Part shown: positions 36,988 through 46,129 of the stretch, piece by piece
Layout: the number at the start of each line of letters is the position of its first letter
Numbering within the stretch: the stretch's first letter is position 1
Source: Corallococcus sp. AS-1-6
GTDB taxonomy: Bacteria; Myxococcota; Myxococcia; Myxococcales; Myxococcaceae
Direction of reading: 5' to 3'
Length of the DNA: 64,000 bases
NCBI RefSeq assembly: GCF_020037015.1
Contig: NZ_JAIQDE010000020.1
Span: 1-64,000 of the forward strand
The notes under the pieces: generated by a model
Seen by the model: only the letters and a program-made list of their open reading frames with translations
What the model was told of the DNA's origin: nothing
Databases searched by the model: none
Position numbers and translations under genes: made by a program

Positions 36988-38211
36988 ATGAAGGCAGTCG
37001 TTTTCCATGGCATCGGGGACATCCGGCTGGACGACGTCGCGGAGCCGAAGCTGAAGGAGCCCACGGACGCCATCATCCGGCTGACCGCCAGCGCCATCTG
37101 CGGCACGGACCTGCACATGATCCGCGGCACCATGCCCGGCATGAAGCCCGGCACCATCCTCGGCCACGAAGGCGTGGGCGTCATCGAGGAGCTGGGCAAG
37201 GACGTGCGCAACTTCAATGTGGGTGACCGCGTGGTCATCTGCTCCACCATCGGGTGCGGCAACTGCTCGTACTGCCGCGCGGGCTACTATGCCCAGTGCA
37301 ACGACGCGAACCCCCATGGCCCCGACGCGGGCACGGCCTTCTTCGGCGGCCCGGAGATGACAGGCCCCTTCGACGGCATGCAGGCGGAGAAGGCGCGCAT
37401 CCCGCACGCGGCGGTCACCATGGTGAAGGTGCCCGAGGGCGTCACCGACGACCAGGCCATCCTGGTCTCCGACATCTTCCCCACGGGCTACTTCGGCGCG
37501 GAGATGGCGGAGATCAAACCGGGTGACACCGTGGCGGTGTTCGGCTGCGGCCCGGTGGGCCTGTTCGCCATCGTGAGCGCGAAGCTGTTGGGCGCGGGGC
37601 GCATCTTCGCCATCGACTGCCACGAGGACCGGCTGGCGCTCGCGAAGGCCCAGGGCGCGGAGGTCATCCACTTCGAGGAGGAGGACCCGGTGGAGACGCT
37701 CAAGCGCTTCACCGGCGGCATCGGCGTGGACCGCGCCATCGACGCGGTGGGCGTGGACGCGCAGCACGCGCACCTCGGCCCGGCCGCCAGGAAGGCCAGG
37801 GCGGAGAAGCCCGAGTTCAAGCGCGAGGTGGAGCAGGTCGCGCCCAAGCAGAACCCGGACGGAGACAACTGGGTGCCCGGCGACGCGCCGTCGCAGGCCG
37901 CGCAGTGGGCGGTGCAGGCGCTGGCCAAGGCGGGCACGCTGTCCATCATTGGCGTGTACCCGCAGACGATGAACGCGTTCCCCATTGGCGAGGCGATGAA
38001 CAAGAACCTCACCCTGCGTATGGGCAACTGCAACCACCGCAAGTACATCCCCAAGCTGCTGGAGCTGGTGCGCTCCGGCGCGGTGGACCCCACGGCCATC
38101 CTGAGCCACGTGAAGTCCATGGCCTCCGCCATCGACGCGTACCGCAACTTCGACCTGCGCAAGCCGGGCTGGGTGAAGGTGGAGCTGGAGCCGGGCGCCA
38201 CGCTCCAGTGA
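36988..38211 (+). CDS. Zinc-dependent alcohol dehydrogenase (MDR superfamily)
   Basis: A 407-residue enzyme. The catalytic-zinc Cys is in AICGTDLHM, GHEGVGVIEELG supplies His and Glu, and the structural zinc site is CGNCSYCRAGYYAQC. The Rossmann motif VAVFGCGPVGLFAI follows. A 30-residue insert after the coenzyme domain (about 268-300) is typical of formaldehyde-dismutase-like members. ATG at 36988 is preceded by AAGGAGC. Substrate is unknown. The XRE-cupin regulator downstream (55 bp) may control it. Confidence 0.9.
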   Translation: MKAVVFHGIGDIRLDDVAEPKLKEPTDAIIRLTASAICGTDLHMIRGTMPGMKPGTILGHEGVGVIEELGKDVRNFNVGDRVVICSTIGCGNCSYCRAGYYAQCNDANPHGPDAGTAFFGGPEMTGPFDGMQAEKARIPHAAVTMVKVPEGVTDDQAILVSDIFPTGYFGAEMAEIKPGDTVAVFGCGPVGLFAIVSAKLLGAGRIFAIDCHEDRLALAKAQGAEVIHFEEEDPVETLKRFTGGIGVDRAIDAVGVDAQHAHLGPAARKARAEKPEFKREVEQVAPKQNPDGDNWVPGDAPSQAAQWAVQALAKAGTLSIIGVYPQTMNAFPIGEAMNKNLTLRMGNCNHRKYIPKLLELVRSGAVDPTAILSHVKSMASAIDAYRNFDLRKPGWVKVELEPGATLQ

Positions 38212-38266
38212 CGCGTCACGCGTCCGAAACAGCGGGGCGATAGCGGAGGAGATCCGACGAGATGGC

Positions 38267-38857
38267 ATGAGCGCCAATGCGTTGGCAGAATGCCAGCGCA
38301 TGAGCGATGAGGACCTTCCCGGCAGGCTGGCACGCAACCTGCGGACGCTGCGGGAGACGCGAGGGGCCACGCAGGTGCAGTTGGCGAAGTTGGCGGGCGT
38401 GCCCCGGGCCACCTGGGCGCATCTGGAGTCCGGCGCGGCGAACCCCACGCTGTCGGTGCTGCACCGGGTGGCGGGGGCGCTCCAGGTGTCCCTGGAGGAG
38501 CTGCTGGCCCGGCCCAAGGCGAGCGCCCGGCACTACCGGAAAGACAGCCTGCCCATGAAGCAGCGAGGCGCGGCCTTCCTGCGCAAGCTGCTGCCGGATC
38601 CGCTGCCGGGCATGGAGTTCGACCGGATGGAGCTGCCACCCAAGGCGCGCATCACCGGCGTGCCCCACACGCCGGGCACGCGCGAGTACCTGGCCTGTGA
38701 GTCCGGCACGATCGCGCTGGTGGCCAGCGGCGAGCGGTTCATCCTCGAAGCCGGCGACGTCGTCGTCTTCCGGGGAGACCAGAAGCACTCCTACGAGAAC
38801 CCCGGCGCGCGTACGGCGGTGGGATACTCCGTCGTGCTGCTCGCGCCGTCGCTGTGA
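38267..38857 (+). CDS. XRE-family regulator with cupin sensor domain
   Basis: A 196-residue protein. Residues 18-75 form a helix-turn-helix of the XRE type (LRTLRETRGATQVQLAKLAGVPRATWAHLESG). Residues 105-195 form a cupin barrel (YLACESGTIALVASGERFILEAGDVVVFRGDQKHSYEN), where small ligands usually bind. It is probably a repressor or activator of neighbouring metabolism, the alcohol dehydrogenase being the obvious candidate. A second ATG at 38300 is possible, but only the first has a GGAGGAG upstream. Confidence 0.88.
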   Translation: MSANALAECQRMSDEDLPGRLARNLRTLRETRGATQVQLAKLAGVPRATWAHLESGAANPTLSVLHRVAGALQVSLEELLARPKASARHYRKDSLPMKQRGAAFLRKLLPDPLPGMEFDRMELPPKARITGVPHTPGTREYLACESGTIALVASGERFILEAGDVVVFRGDQKHSYENPGARTAVGYSVVLLAPSL

Positions 38858-38924
38858 GCGTGTCGGACCGGGGTGGAAGCATTCGGGGCGTTCCCCATCC
38901 AGATGGGCTCCCCGGAGAGAGCTG

Positions 38925-40418
38925 ATGCGCGTGAGTGTCGTGGCGCTGTTCGTGGCCCTGCTGCTGGTGGGCTGCGCGGGCGTGGAGACCTCCTCCACCC
39001 GAGGGAGTTCACGAACCTTCCGCCAGAGCGCTCCACGGGCATCGGACGCGTCCGACGAGGAGCAGGGCGGTCAACGACTCCACCGGCGTCAACCCCTCCG
39101 CGTACCGGCAGGGACGGTCATCCTCGCACCCGCCGGGAAGGTTTCGCGGGAGGCCCTGGAGATGGGCCTGCTGGACGTGGACGCCTTCGAGCAGTTGCTG
39201 GTCCGTGCCGGACTGGAGGACGTGGACGCGCTGCCCCTGCGCCGCAATCCCTTCACGCCGGACGACGCGGTGGAGGTGCTGGGCCGGCTGATGGAGGAGC
39301 CGGTGACGCTCGGCACCTTCCCGCCGCGCATGGTGGCGGGGTTCCTGCTGCGGGAAGTGTTGGAGCGCGGCGAGGTCTCCCGCGAGGAGCTGGCGCGGCG
39401 GGTGAATCGCTTCGCCCGCGAGCAGGTGGCGGTGCTTCGGCCGGATGGATACCTCGCGTGGGCGCTCACCGGGCGCACACAGCAGAAGGTCGCGCCCATC
39501 GTGTGGAGGAACGGCGCCTTCCGCGCGGGCAGCTTCGAACTGGGACGTTTCTACAGCGGCAGGGGCGGAGTCTTTCGTCCAGTCGATGCGCAACTGCACG
39601 CGTCGGACCCAAGGCCGCTGGCCGAGGTGTACGACGACGCGGACGTCGTCAGCCGCTCGCTGGACGGCGCGGAGGACGCCTTCGTGGAGCTGTACCACGC
39701 ACTGGGACAGGTCCTCTCTCGCCCCGCCGACAGCCTCGCGGGACTGCGCAACCTCCCCGCGGGCGTCGTGGCACTCATCGCGTCGTCGCCCGGGTACTGG
39801 GAGCGCTTCCAGTACATGACGGCCGGCGAGCAGATCCGCGAGACGGCCCGGCTGACGACGAGCGTCGTTGCCATCTGGGGCGCGGCGGCGACCACGACGC
39901 GGACACTGAAGGGGCTGGCGTCAGGGATTGATGCCACGGTGCCCGTGCTGTCGCTGTCGGCGGAGGGGGCGCTGGTGCTGGAGCGCATCTCGGTCCCGGT
40001 GGGACGCACGGCGGCGGTGTTGAGCAGCGCTCCCGGTGCGGCCATCATCCTCCAGCGTGTCGAGGACTCAAGCCCAGGTGACTCACCCTCAAGCGGGCCC
40101 AAGGGCTACGCGTCCTTCAAGTCGTTCAAGCGGGCCATGGGGCCAGCGGGGAATGGAAAGGAGTGGCACCACATCGTGGAGCAGACGGATGGAAACGTGG
40201 CGCGCTTCGGGCCCCAGGCGCTCCACAACACGGAGAACGTCATCCCGCTCGACAAGGCACTTCATGGCTCGGTGAGTGCGTTCTATTCGTCGCACCAGTA
40301 TCGGATCACAGGCTCGACGTCGCTGACCGTCCGGCAGTGGCTGAGCACCCAATCATTCGAAGCCCAAAGTGCATTCGGGCTGCGCGCCATCGAGAACATT
40401 CGGAGCGGACTATGGTAG
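38925..40418 (+). CDS. SitA-like lipoprotein toxin with HNH-type nuclease end
   Basis: A 497-residue lipoprotein. The signal peptide ends in LLLVGCAG (lipid-modified Cys17). Residues 50-300 are a domain I do not recognise, with a hydrophobic stretch around 310-360. The last 84 residues begin EWHHIVEQ and continue with HNTENVIPLDKALHG, a His-His-Asn-His arrangement like HNH/GHH toxin nucleases. It overlaps the DUF2019 gene by seven bases. This matches the plan of myxobacterial SitA toxins, which are passed between kin by outer membrane exchange and neutralised by an adjacent SitI protein. Membership is inferred from layout. Confidence 0.72.
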   Translation: MRVSVVALFVALLLVGCAGVETSSTRGSSRTFRQSAPRASDASDEEQGGQRLHRRQPLRVPAGTVILAPAGKVSREALEMGLLDVDAFEQLLVRAGLEDVDALPLRRNPFTPDDAVEVLGRLMEEPVTLGTFPPRMVAGFLLREVLERGEVSREELARRVNRFAREQVAVLRPDGYLAWALTGRTQQKVAPIVWRNGAFRAGSFELGRFYSGRGGVFRPVDAQLHASDPRPLAEVYDDADVVSRSLDGAEDAFVELYHALGQVLSRPADSLAGLRNLPAGVVALIASSPGYWERFQYMTAGEQIRETARLTTSVVAIWGAAATTTRTLKGLASGIDATVPVLSLSAEGALVLERISVPVGRTAAVLSSAPGAAIILQRVEDSSPGDSPSSGPKGYASFKSFKRAMGPAGNGKEWHHIVEQTDGNVARFGPQALHNTENVIPLDKALHGSVSAFYSSHQYRITGSTSLTVRQWLSTQSFEAQSAFGLRAIENIRSGLW

Positions 40419-40771
40419 CGAAAGACCTTGAGAAGCTCGTCGCGAAGTTCGAGCAGCATGCGGCGGCGCAAACAGAAGCCATCATGCGAGGCGACGCGAA
40501 AGCCGCGAACAAGCATGCGAAGGAGTCCATTGCAGCATTCAATCGGCTGAGAACCCACGGAGACGTGGGACGGGACGCACTCGCAACCCTCTTCACCCAT
40601 CCACGCATGGATGTTCGAACGGCAGCCGCGGCACTGCTCCTGCGGCATCGCACCGCTGAAGCCAAGGCCGTGCTGGAGGAGGCAGCGAAGGGAAAAGGGC
40701 TGATCCCCTTCGAAGCGCAGGAGGCCCTGAAGCGCTGGGAAGAAGGGACCTGGGCTCTGGACCCCGCTTGA
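40412..40771 (+). CDS. DUF2019 protein, probable immunity partner of the toxin
   Basis: A 119-residue all-helical protein of the DUF2019 type: an N-terminal helix pair (LEKLVAKFEQHAAAQTEAI), KHAKESIAAFNRL, and HEAT-like repeats (LFTHPRMDVRTAAAALLLRHRTAEAKAVLEE). It has no signal peptide, so it stays in the cytoplasm where the toxin end would act. Its ATG lies inside the last codons of the toxin gene (ATGGTAG overlap), which couples synthesis of the two. Adjacent small helical proteins of this kind commonly act as immunity proteins; direct evidence is absent. Confidence 0.75.
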   Translation: MVAKDLEKLVAKFEQHAAAQTEAIMRGDAKAANKHAKESIAAFNRLRTHGDVGRDALATLFTHPRMDVRTAAAALLLRHRTAEAKAVLEEAAKGKGLIPFEAQEALKRWEEGTWALDPA

Positions 40772-40786
40772 GCCAGCCCCCCCCCG

Positions 40787-41533
40787 CTACGCCCCACCGC
40801 CCTGCCACGTCAGCATCCCCATCACGCCCACGTCGCGGGCTCCTCCCGCGTGGAGCCTCCAGGGCACCGCCACTCCGAACTCCAGGGACTTCAGCGGGCG
40901 CGCCAACAGCCCCGGTGACAGGAGCAAGGTGGACGTTCCGTCCTCGTCCCTCCACCCGGCCTCCACCATGGGCCGCAGCGGCCCCAGGGCCAGCACCGCT
41001 CCGGCCGCGAAGTCCGGATGCAGCTCGCTTCCCAGGCCGCGCACCCCGGGCAGCTCCTCCGCCTTCAACTGGAGGTTGAAGCCCACCGGCCCCACGTCCT
41101 GATACGCCAGCAGGTAGGGCTCGAAGCCCGGGCGGAAGCGGTCGTCCGTGAGGTCTCGCGTGGCCTCCAGGTCCATGCCCAGGCTCAACGTGAAGCCCCG
41201 CCGTCTGTCATTGACCAGCGCCAGGGCGATGCCCGCCTCCGCCGTGTCCAACCCTCGCGGATCCTCCGGCGTCGTCAGCGCCACCTTCGCTTCCAACTGC
41301 ACGCGGTCGCTCAGGCCGTACTCGCCGCGCACCGGCAGCTCGAAGCGCGTCTCCCCGTCCTGACGCGTCCACTCCAGCCCCGTGCCCAGCTCCACCTGCC
41401 CCCGCTGCTGAGGCGGCGCTCCATCTCCCAGAAAGAACTCCTGCACCCGCCCCTGCACCCCCTCCTCCGCCAACGCGGGCACCGAGAAGAGGCCCAGCAG
41501 TCCCACCGTGACGAGCCGCCGTCCGTTCGCCAT
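40787..41533 (-). CDS. Predicted outer-membrane beta-barrel protein
   Basis: A 248-residue exported protein. The signal peptide ends at FSVPALAEEG. The rest alternates short amphipathic strands ending in aromatic or polar residues (VELGTGLEWTRQDGETRFELPV, GFTLSLGMDLEATRDL), the pattern of an outer-membrane barrel or a periplasmic beta protein. Length would fit 10-12 strands. I do not recognise the family. It converges with the immunity gene. Confidence 0.65.
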   Translation of the reverse strand: MANGRRLVTVGLLGLFSVPALAEEGVQGRVQEFFLGDGAPPQQRGQVELGTGLEWTRQDGETRFELPVRGEYGLSDRVQLEAKVALTTPEDPRGLDTAEAGIALALVNDRRRGFTLSLGMDLEATRDLTDDRFRPGFEPYLLAYQDVGPVGFNLQLKAEELPGVRGLGSELHPDFAAGAVLALGPLRPMVEAGWRDEDGTSTLLLSPGLLARPLKSLEFGVAVPWRLHAGGARDVGVMGMLTWQGGGA

Positions 41534-41707
41534 GCCCCCATGCTGGACACGGCCCTCAGCCTCCGGGGCCCCTCCGCCGTGCGCCCCACCGCCCGGCTGC
41601 CCGCCCGCTTCGGGAACAATCCGTGACGCTGGGCCTCCGCGTGGAGGCTTGCATCACCGTGCGTGAGGGTGGCAAGCCTGCGCTCCCTCTTCTTCGAGAC
41701 CGACCCC

Positions 41708-43198
41708 ATGCCCCTCCCCTCCGCTCGACACACCGTGGCCCTGCTGGCGCTGGGCCTCACCGCCTGTGGCGGCAAGGACGTGCGCCCCGTCACCGACCCC
41801 TGCGTGGAGAGCACCGCCGCCGACCCGGCCAGCGGGACGTGCGCGCCCCTGCGGTTGCAGTGCGAGAAGGACCTGAGCGGCTTCAAGACGGACCGCTACG
41901 TCTGGCGCGACCGCGACTGTCACGTGCGCTCCGTGTCGCTCGTGCGCAACGACGCGGCGGACCCCGCGGGCTGGAACGGCGGCTACATCCGCCGCTACAC
42001 CTACGAGGTCGCCGGCGCCGAGCGCGTCTGCGACGGCCAGAGCCCGCAGGTGCCCGGCTGGGGCATGGTGACCAGCCACCTGAAGGAAGGCCAGACGTGG
42101 GGCGCCTGGACGCAGGACGTGCGCGGCACCGGCCGCTTCGTCTTCAAGGGCGCGCACCACGCGCTGCACGAACTGAAGTGGCCCCTGTCGCTGGACGGCC
42201 GCGTGGTGCAGGTGACCGTGCAGTACCTCTTCGCCACCGGCCGCGACCACCCGCTGTACGCCATCACCCACGACGCGTCCGGCTTCCCCGCGAACCAGAT
42301 TGAAGCCGACGTGCGCTCGCCCTACGGCGACCTGGCCTTCGACGGCAACGCCAACACGGACATCGCCGGACTGGGCTGGGGTGACCGCTACCGCTTCGTC
42401 ACGCTGGCCTCCCCCGTGACGATGAACACCGGCTGGGACTACCGCGAACCCAACGTCGTCCCCTACACGCGCATGTGGACCGCCGCCCCGGACGCGGAGA
42501 TGGGCGCCGTGCAGACCCAGACGTGGGAGCAGAAGCCCGCGGGCGGCTACTGGCTGTATCCGGAGTGGGGCACGCGCCACGCCGAGGGCCCCATGCCCGT
42601 GGACTACAACTGGCCCTACCAGCTCAACCAGTACGAGCTGCCCGCCGTCACGAACTCCCACCGGCTCGCGTGGGGCAGCAACTTCGGCGCGGTGGGCCTC
42701 TCGCGGTACCCGCGCCTGGGTGACGACGGCGTGATGCTCTCCGGCCACCCCTACCAGAGCTACTCCGTCTTCATGGTGCTGGGCACGCACACGGCCAACC
42801 CCGTGCTGTCGCTCGCGTCGGAGGTGGAGGCCTGGCAGGGCGTGAAGCTCACCGCCTCCGAGGGCACCGTGCGCACGCGCGGGCCGGGCGGCGTGGGCCG
42901 GACCGACTCCGTCACCTACGACGTCCCCGGCTACAACCCCGTCTACGCCACGTGGGAGGTGGACGCCGCCTCCAACCGCGTGACGCTGGCGTTCGACACC
43001 TCGGGGCGCACGCTCGCGCGCCCCATGCTGGTGGTGCACGGCTACACCGCCACCACCGCGCCGAAGACGGTCACCCTGGAGGGCCAGCCGCTCGCCGCGG
43101 ACACGGACTACTTCGCGTCCGTGGACGTGGAGGGCCAGGCGCTCTGGCTCACGCTCCAGCGCGACCTGAAGGGCACCGCCACCCTGAAGGTGCAGTAG
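41708..43198 (+). CDS. Large lipoprotein of unknown function
   Basis: A 496-residue lipoprotein; the lipobox LGLTACGG gives Cys at about residue 19. The mature part is rich in Trp, Tyr and Gly and beta-like throughout (YIRRYTYEVAGAERVC, PYQSYSVFMVLGTHTA), with a C-terminal immunoglobulin-like sandwich (about 370-495). Repeated aromatic residues resemble carbohydrate-binding surfaces, but no catalytic motif was identified. The ATG at 41708 starts the signal peptide; an upstream in-frame ATG does not improve it. Confidence 0.7.
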   Translation: MPLPSARHTVALLALGLTACGGKDVRPVTDPCVESTAADPASGTCAPLRLQCEKDLSGFKTDRYVWRDRDCHVRSVSLVRNDAADPAGWNGGYIRRYTYEVAGAERVCDGQSPQVPGWGMVTSHLKEGQTWGAWTQDVRGTGRFVFKGAHHALHELKWPLSLDGRVVQVTVQYLFATGRDHPLYAITHDASGFPANQIEADVRSPYGDLAFDGNANTDIAGLGWGDRYRFVTLASPVTMNTGWDYREPNVVPYTRMWTAAPDAEMGAVQTQTWEQKPAGGYWLYPEWGTRHAEGPMPVDYNWPYQLNQYELPAVTNSHRLAWGSNFGAVGLSRYPRLGDDGVMLSGHPYQSYSVFMVLGTHTANPVLSLASEVEAWQGVKLTASEGTVRTRGPGGVGRTDSVTYDVPGYNPVYATWEVDAASNRVTLAFDTSGRTLARPMLVVHGYTATTAPKTVTLEGQPLAADTDYFASVDVEGQALWLTLQRDLKGTATLKVQ

Positions 43199-43215
43199 CC
43201 CCTCGCGCGGGACGG

Positions 43216-43245
43216 GCCCCTGGCACCCTCGCGAGTGCCCGGGGC
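43216..43245. terminator. Hairpin between convergent lipoprotein genes
   Basis: An 11-bp stem (GCCCCTGGCAC with GTGCCCGGGGC, one mismatch) and eight-base loop, 18 bases past the stop at 43198 and before the end of the opposing gene at 43274. No T run, so terminator activity is inferred from position. Confidence 0.5.
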
Positions 43246-43273
43246 CTCCCCTTCAGCGCTTCACGCCGGAGCG

Positions 43274-43978
43274 TCAGTCCGCGTCGCCGCTGCCGCCGTA
43301 GCCCTGCGGGGCCTGCGAGCGCAGCCGCTGCCACTCGGCGCGGGCGTCCTGCTCCACGCGCTTCTGCTCGCCCAGGCGGCGCCGGGCGTCCTCCACCTCG
43401 CGCTTGGCCTCCGCGACGGCGGCCAGGTAGTTCGCCTCGGACATGTCCCTGGCGCGCACGTCACCGCTGCGCTCCAGCGCCTTGTACTGGGCCAGGTTGA
43501 GCTCCGCGTCCGCCACCTTCAGCTCGGCGTCGCGCAGGTCCTTCTCCACCTTGGCGGTGTCCGTCTTGCGCTCGTGCCAGGCCACCTCGGCGTCCGCGGC
43601 GGCGCGTCCCGCCTCCGCGCCCTGGAGCTTGGACTGCGCCTGCGCGATGGGGGCCTGCTGACCGGTGGCCTGGGCGGCCTTCACCGCGGCCCGCTCCGCC
43701 TCCATGCGGCTTTCGGCGGCGTCGCCGTTGCGGCGGGCCACCTCCGTGGCGCGCTCGGCGTCGCGCACCGCCACCTCGGCGCGCGTCACGTTGTCGGCGG
43801 CCTTGGTGCGGGCCAACTGCGCGTCACGCACCTCGCCCAGTTGGTCCTCGGGGACACGCGCCATCATCGCGTCGTCCACGCGAGCCGCCTTGGAGCTGCC
43901 GCACCCGGCGGTGAACGCCATGGTCGCCCCCACCGCCAGTCCCATCACCCAATGACGCTTCGTCCTGTTCTGGAACAT
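43274..43978 (-). CDS. Ala-rich coiled-coil lipoprotein
   Basis: A 234-residue lipoprotein, lipobox MAFTAGCGSS. The mature protein is nearly all Ala, Glu, Arg and Lys in long helices (VTRAEVAVRDAERATEVARR, LRDAELKVADAELNLAQYKA), a periplasmic coiled coil like DUF4398-type or TolC-hairpin-like helices. Possible roles are spacer or envelope scaffold; none is shown. The short Gly-rich tail (YGGSGDAD) is unstructured. Confidence 0.72.
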   Translation of the reverse strand: MFQNRTKRHWVMGLAVGATMAFTAGCGSSKAARVDDAMMARVPEDQLGEVRDAQLARTKAADNVTRAEVAVRDAERATEVARRNGDAAESRMEAERAAVKAAQATGQQAPIAQAQSKLQGAEAGRAAADAEVAWHERKTDTAKVEKDLRDAELKVADAELNLAQYKALERSGDVRARDMSEANYLAAVAEAKREVEDARRRLGEQKRVEQDARAEWQRLRSQAPQGYGGSGDAD

Positions 43979-44229
43979 GCTCTCAATCCCCCGTACGAGA
44001 TGACTGGGGAAGAACCTAGACACGCCCCCGTCACGCGACAGGTGCCACGGACGCCGCCGTTCCCCCTGGAATCCGCCCGCGTCCGGGCCGGCCGGGGAGC
44101 AGGCAGGCTCCGGCCCCTCACCGCTCCGCGCCGTTGCGGTCCGGCACTTTCGTCACGGGGCATGTCCCAACCCGGACGGGGTGCGTGTCTCAAGGTCGCG
44201 CGAACGACGCGCTACCAGGGAGGGACCAC

Positions 44230-44760
44230 ATGAAGCGAACCGGCTGGGGATTCGTGCTGGGGACGGGCTGCGCGATGTTGATCGCGGCCTGCGGCGCCGG
44301 CACCGAGGACGTCGAGGACCTCGAGGGCACGGAGTCCGTGAAGATGAGCATCTCGCTGGCGGGGGACGCGTGCGGCGTCACCTCGGCCGCGGCGACCGTG
44401 AGCGCGCCGGACCTTCCGCCCGCGTATCCCCAATCCCTCTCCGTGGGGAACGGCTACATCGAGGGCTACCTGAGCAACATCCCCGTCGGGCCCCGGCGCG
44501 TCGTGGAGGTGCGGGCCTACAACCGCGCGGGGCTGGAGGTGTACGCCGGCAGCACGGCCGTGGACGTGTACTCGGGCTCCGTGGCGTACGCGCAGCTCCA
44601 ACTGAAGCGCAACCCGCAGAACTGCCCGGGCACCGGGACGGGCGACATCTACATCATCGGTACGCTGGAGGGCACCGGTCCGTCCTACGACGGAGGCCCG
44701 GGCCCGACCTACGATGCGGGGCCCATCTACGACGCGGGCAGCGCGTTCGACGCGGGTTAG
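44230..44760 (+). CDS. Small lipoprotein with Asp/Gly-rich tail
   Basis: A 176-residue lipoprotein; signal peptide with lipobox MLIAACGAG. The middle (about 40-135) looks like one beta-sandwich domain (VKMSISLAGDACGV, RRVVEVRAYNRAGLEVYAGS). The last 30 residues repeat YDGG/YDAG units (GPSYDGGPGPTYDAGPIYDAG). I do not recognise the family; the tail resembles low-complexity or calcium-binding ends of surface proteins. An AGGGAGG site lies nine bases before the ATG. Confidence 0.68.
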   Translation: MKRTGWGFVLGTGCAMLIAACGAGTEDVEDLEGTESVKMSISLAGDACGVTSAAATVSAPDLPPAYPQSLSVGNGYIEGYLSNIPVGPRRVVEVRAYNRAGLEVYAGSTAVDVYSGSVAYAQLQLKRNPQNCPGTGTGDIYIIGTLEGTGPSYDGGPGPTYDAGPIYDAGSAFDAG

Positions 44761-44783
44761 AACGCCCGGAGGCGCCGTGGCGC

Positions 44784-45386
44784 TCAGATGCCCCGGCCGT
44801 AGAACCACGCGGTGAGGGCCAGGCGGGTGGCGTGGGCGGGCAGCACCTCGTGCTCCAGCCGCTCGCTCAGGAACACCACCAGGCGGTCCAGCACCGGCGC
44901 CACCTCCACGGGAGCGCCGGTGTCATCCGGGAACAGGCGCAGCACGCCGCCGTGCTCCGGCCTCCAATCCGCGTTCGCGTACCAGATGGCGGTGAGCCGG
45001 CGGTTGGACTGTCCGGGGAACGCATCGCGGTGGCGGGCGTAGTGGGCACCGCCGCCGGGATAGCAGGCGAGCTGCAAATCGAAGCGCCCCAGCCCCAGGT
45101 ACGCGCCCACGGACACGGCCTCTCCCAGTGACTGGAAGCGGTGCCACAGGGCTTCGAGTTCGGGGGCGGCGCCGGGCAAGACCCATTCAATGTGGTCGCC
45201 GCGCACGGATGTATCGAGCGCGTGGGCCGCGCCGCGCCGGATGCCCGCGGGCTTCAGCATCCCGGCCTCTACTCGCGCGAGCGCCGCGGCCCGTGCCGCC
45301 AGCGCTCGCGCTTCGCCAAGGAAGGCATCCCGCACGAAGAATCCCTGGGAACCCAGGGCCTCCGCCTCCACGTCCGTCAGCTCCAT
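44784..45386 (-). CDS. 2-oxoglutarate/Fe(II)-dependent oxygenase
   Basis: A 200-residue dioxygenase of the prolyl-4-hydroxylase-like group. The iron ligands are His and Asp in ARHRDAFPGQS and a distal His in LEHEVLPAHATRLALTAWFYGR, where the Arg binds 2-oxoglutarate. RRLTAIWYANADWRPEHGGVLRLF is the core strand pair. It probably hydroxylates a protein or amino acid; the target is not known. Confidence 0.88.
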   Translation of the reverse strand: MELTDVEAEALGSQGFFVRDAFLGEARALAARAAALARVEAGMLKPAGIRRGAAHALDTSVRGDHIEWVLPGAAPELEALWHRFQSLGEAVSVGAYLGLGRFDLQLACYPGGGAHYARHRDAFPGQSNRRLTAIWYANADWRPEHGGVLRLFPDDTGAPVEVAPVLDRLVVFLSERLEHEVLPAHATRLALTAWFYGRGI

Positions 45387-45481
45387 CCTGCGTGACTCCT
45401 TCGCGAGTCCCTGTCCGGAAGCCCGCGTCCGACACGCTGCACCAGGACGCCCCCGGTGCGGAAGCGGGTAGACTTTCCCCC

Positions 45482-46099
45482 ATGGCGAAGAACGTCACGC
45501 GAGCCCTCTCCCTCCTCGCCGCGGTCGCGCTCGGCGCGCTGGGGGCCTGGGTGCTGCTGCGCCCCACGTCTCCCCGGCTGCCGGACACGGCGGCGGTCGT
45601 GGAGCAGATGCGGGAGGTGGCCCGGCTGGAGACGCTGGACGTGTCCCTCTACAAGAAGGTCACGTTCACGCCGGAGCCGCAGGCCACGGACGCGCTGTGG
45701 AAGGACGTGCTGCTCTGGGCCAGCTACACGCTCCAGAACCCGCACGGGCGCGCCATCGTGTTCGCGGACGCGCACCTGGGGTTCGACTTCCAGCGCTTCG
45801 ACGCCAGCCACCTGCGCGCCGTGGGCACGCGCGTGGACGTGCTCCTGCCGCCGCTCCAGGTCACGGTGGCCCTGCGGCCCGGGGAGACGGAAGTCATCGA
45901 CTCCAACCTGGACAGCGCGCAGACGGCGCAACTGCTGGAGAAGGCGCGGCTGGCGTTCGAGCGGGAGGTGCGGCAGGACCGGCGCCTCCAGGAGAAGGCG
46001 CGTCAGTCCGCGGAGCGCTCGCTGCGGGGCCTGCTGCTCACGCTGGGCTTCCGTGAGGTGCGCTTCGTGGAGACCCTCCCGGTGGGGAGCGCGGGATGA
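45482..46099 (+). CDS. DUF4230-family membrane-anchored protein
   Basis: A 205-residue protein with one N-terminal hydrophobic helix (ALSLLAAVALGALGAWVLL), uncleaved in appearance, and an outside domain of the DUF4230 type: VEQMREVARLETLDVSLYKKVTF, then FDFQRFDASHL and LPPLQVTVAL, ending in a charged helix. Function of the family is not established. ATG at 45482 follows no strong binding site. Confidence 0.75.
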   Translation: MAKNVTRALSLLAAVALGALGAWVLLRPTSPRLPDTAAVVEQMREVARLETLDVSLYKKVTFTPEPQATDALWKDVLLWASYTLQNPHGRAIVFADAHLGFDFQRFDASHLRAVGTRVDVLLPPLQVTVALRPGETEVIDSNLDSAQTAQLLEKARLAFEREVRQDRRLQEKARQSAERSLRGLLLTLGFREVRFVETLPVGSAG

Positions 46100-46129
46100 C
46101 GGAACGCCTGGAGCTGATTCAAGGAGACA

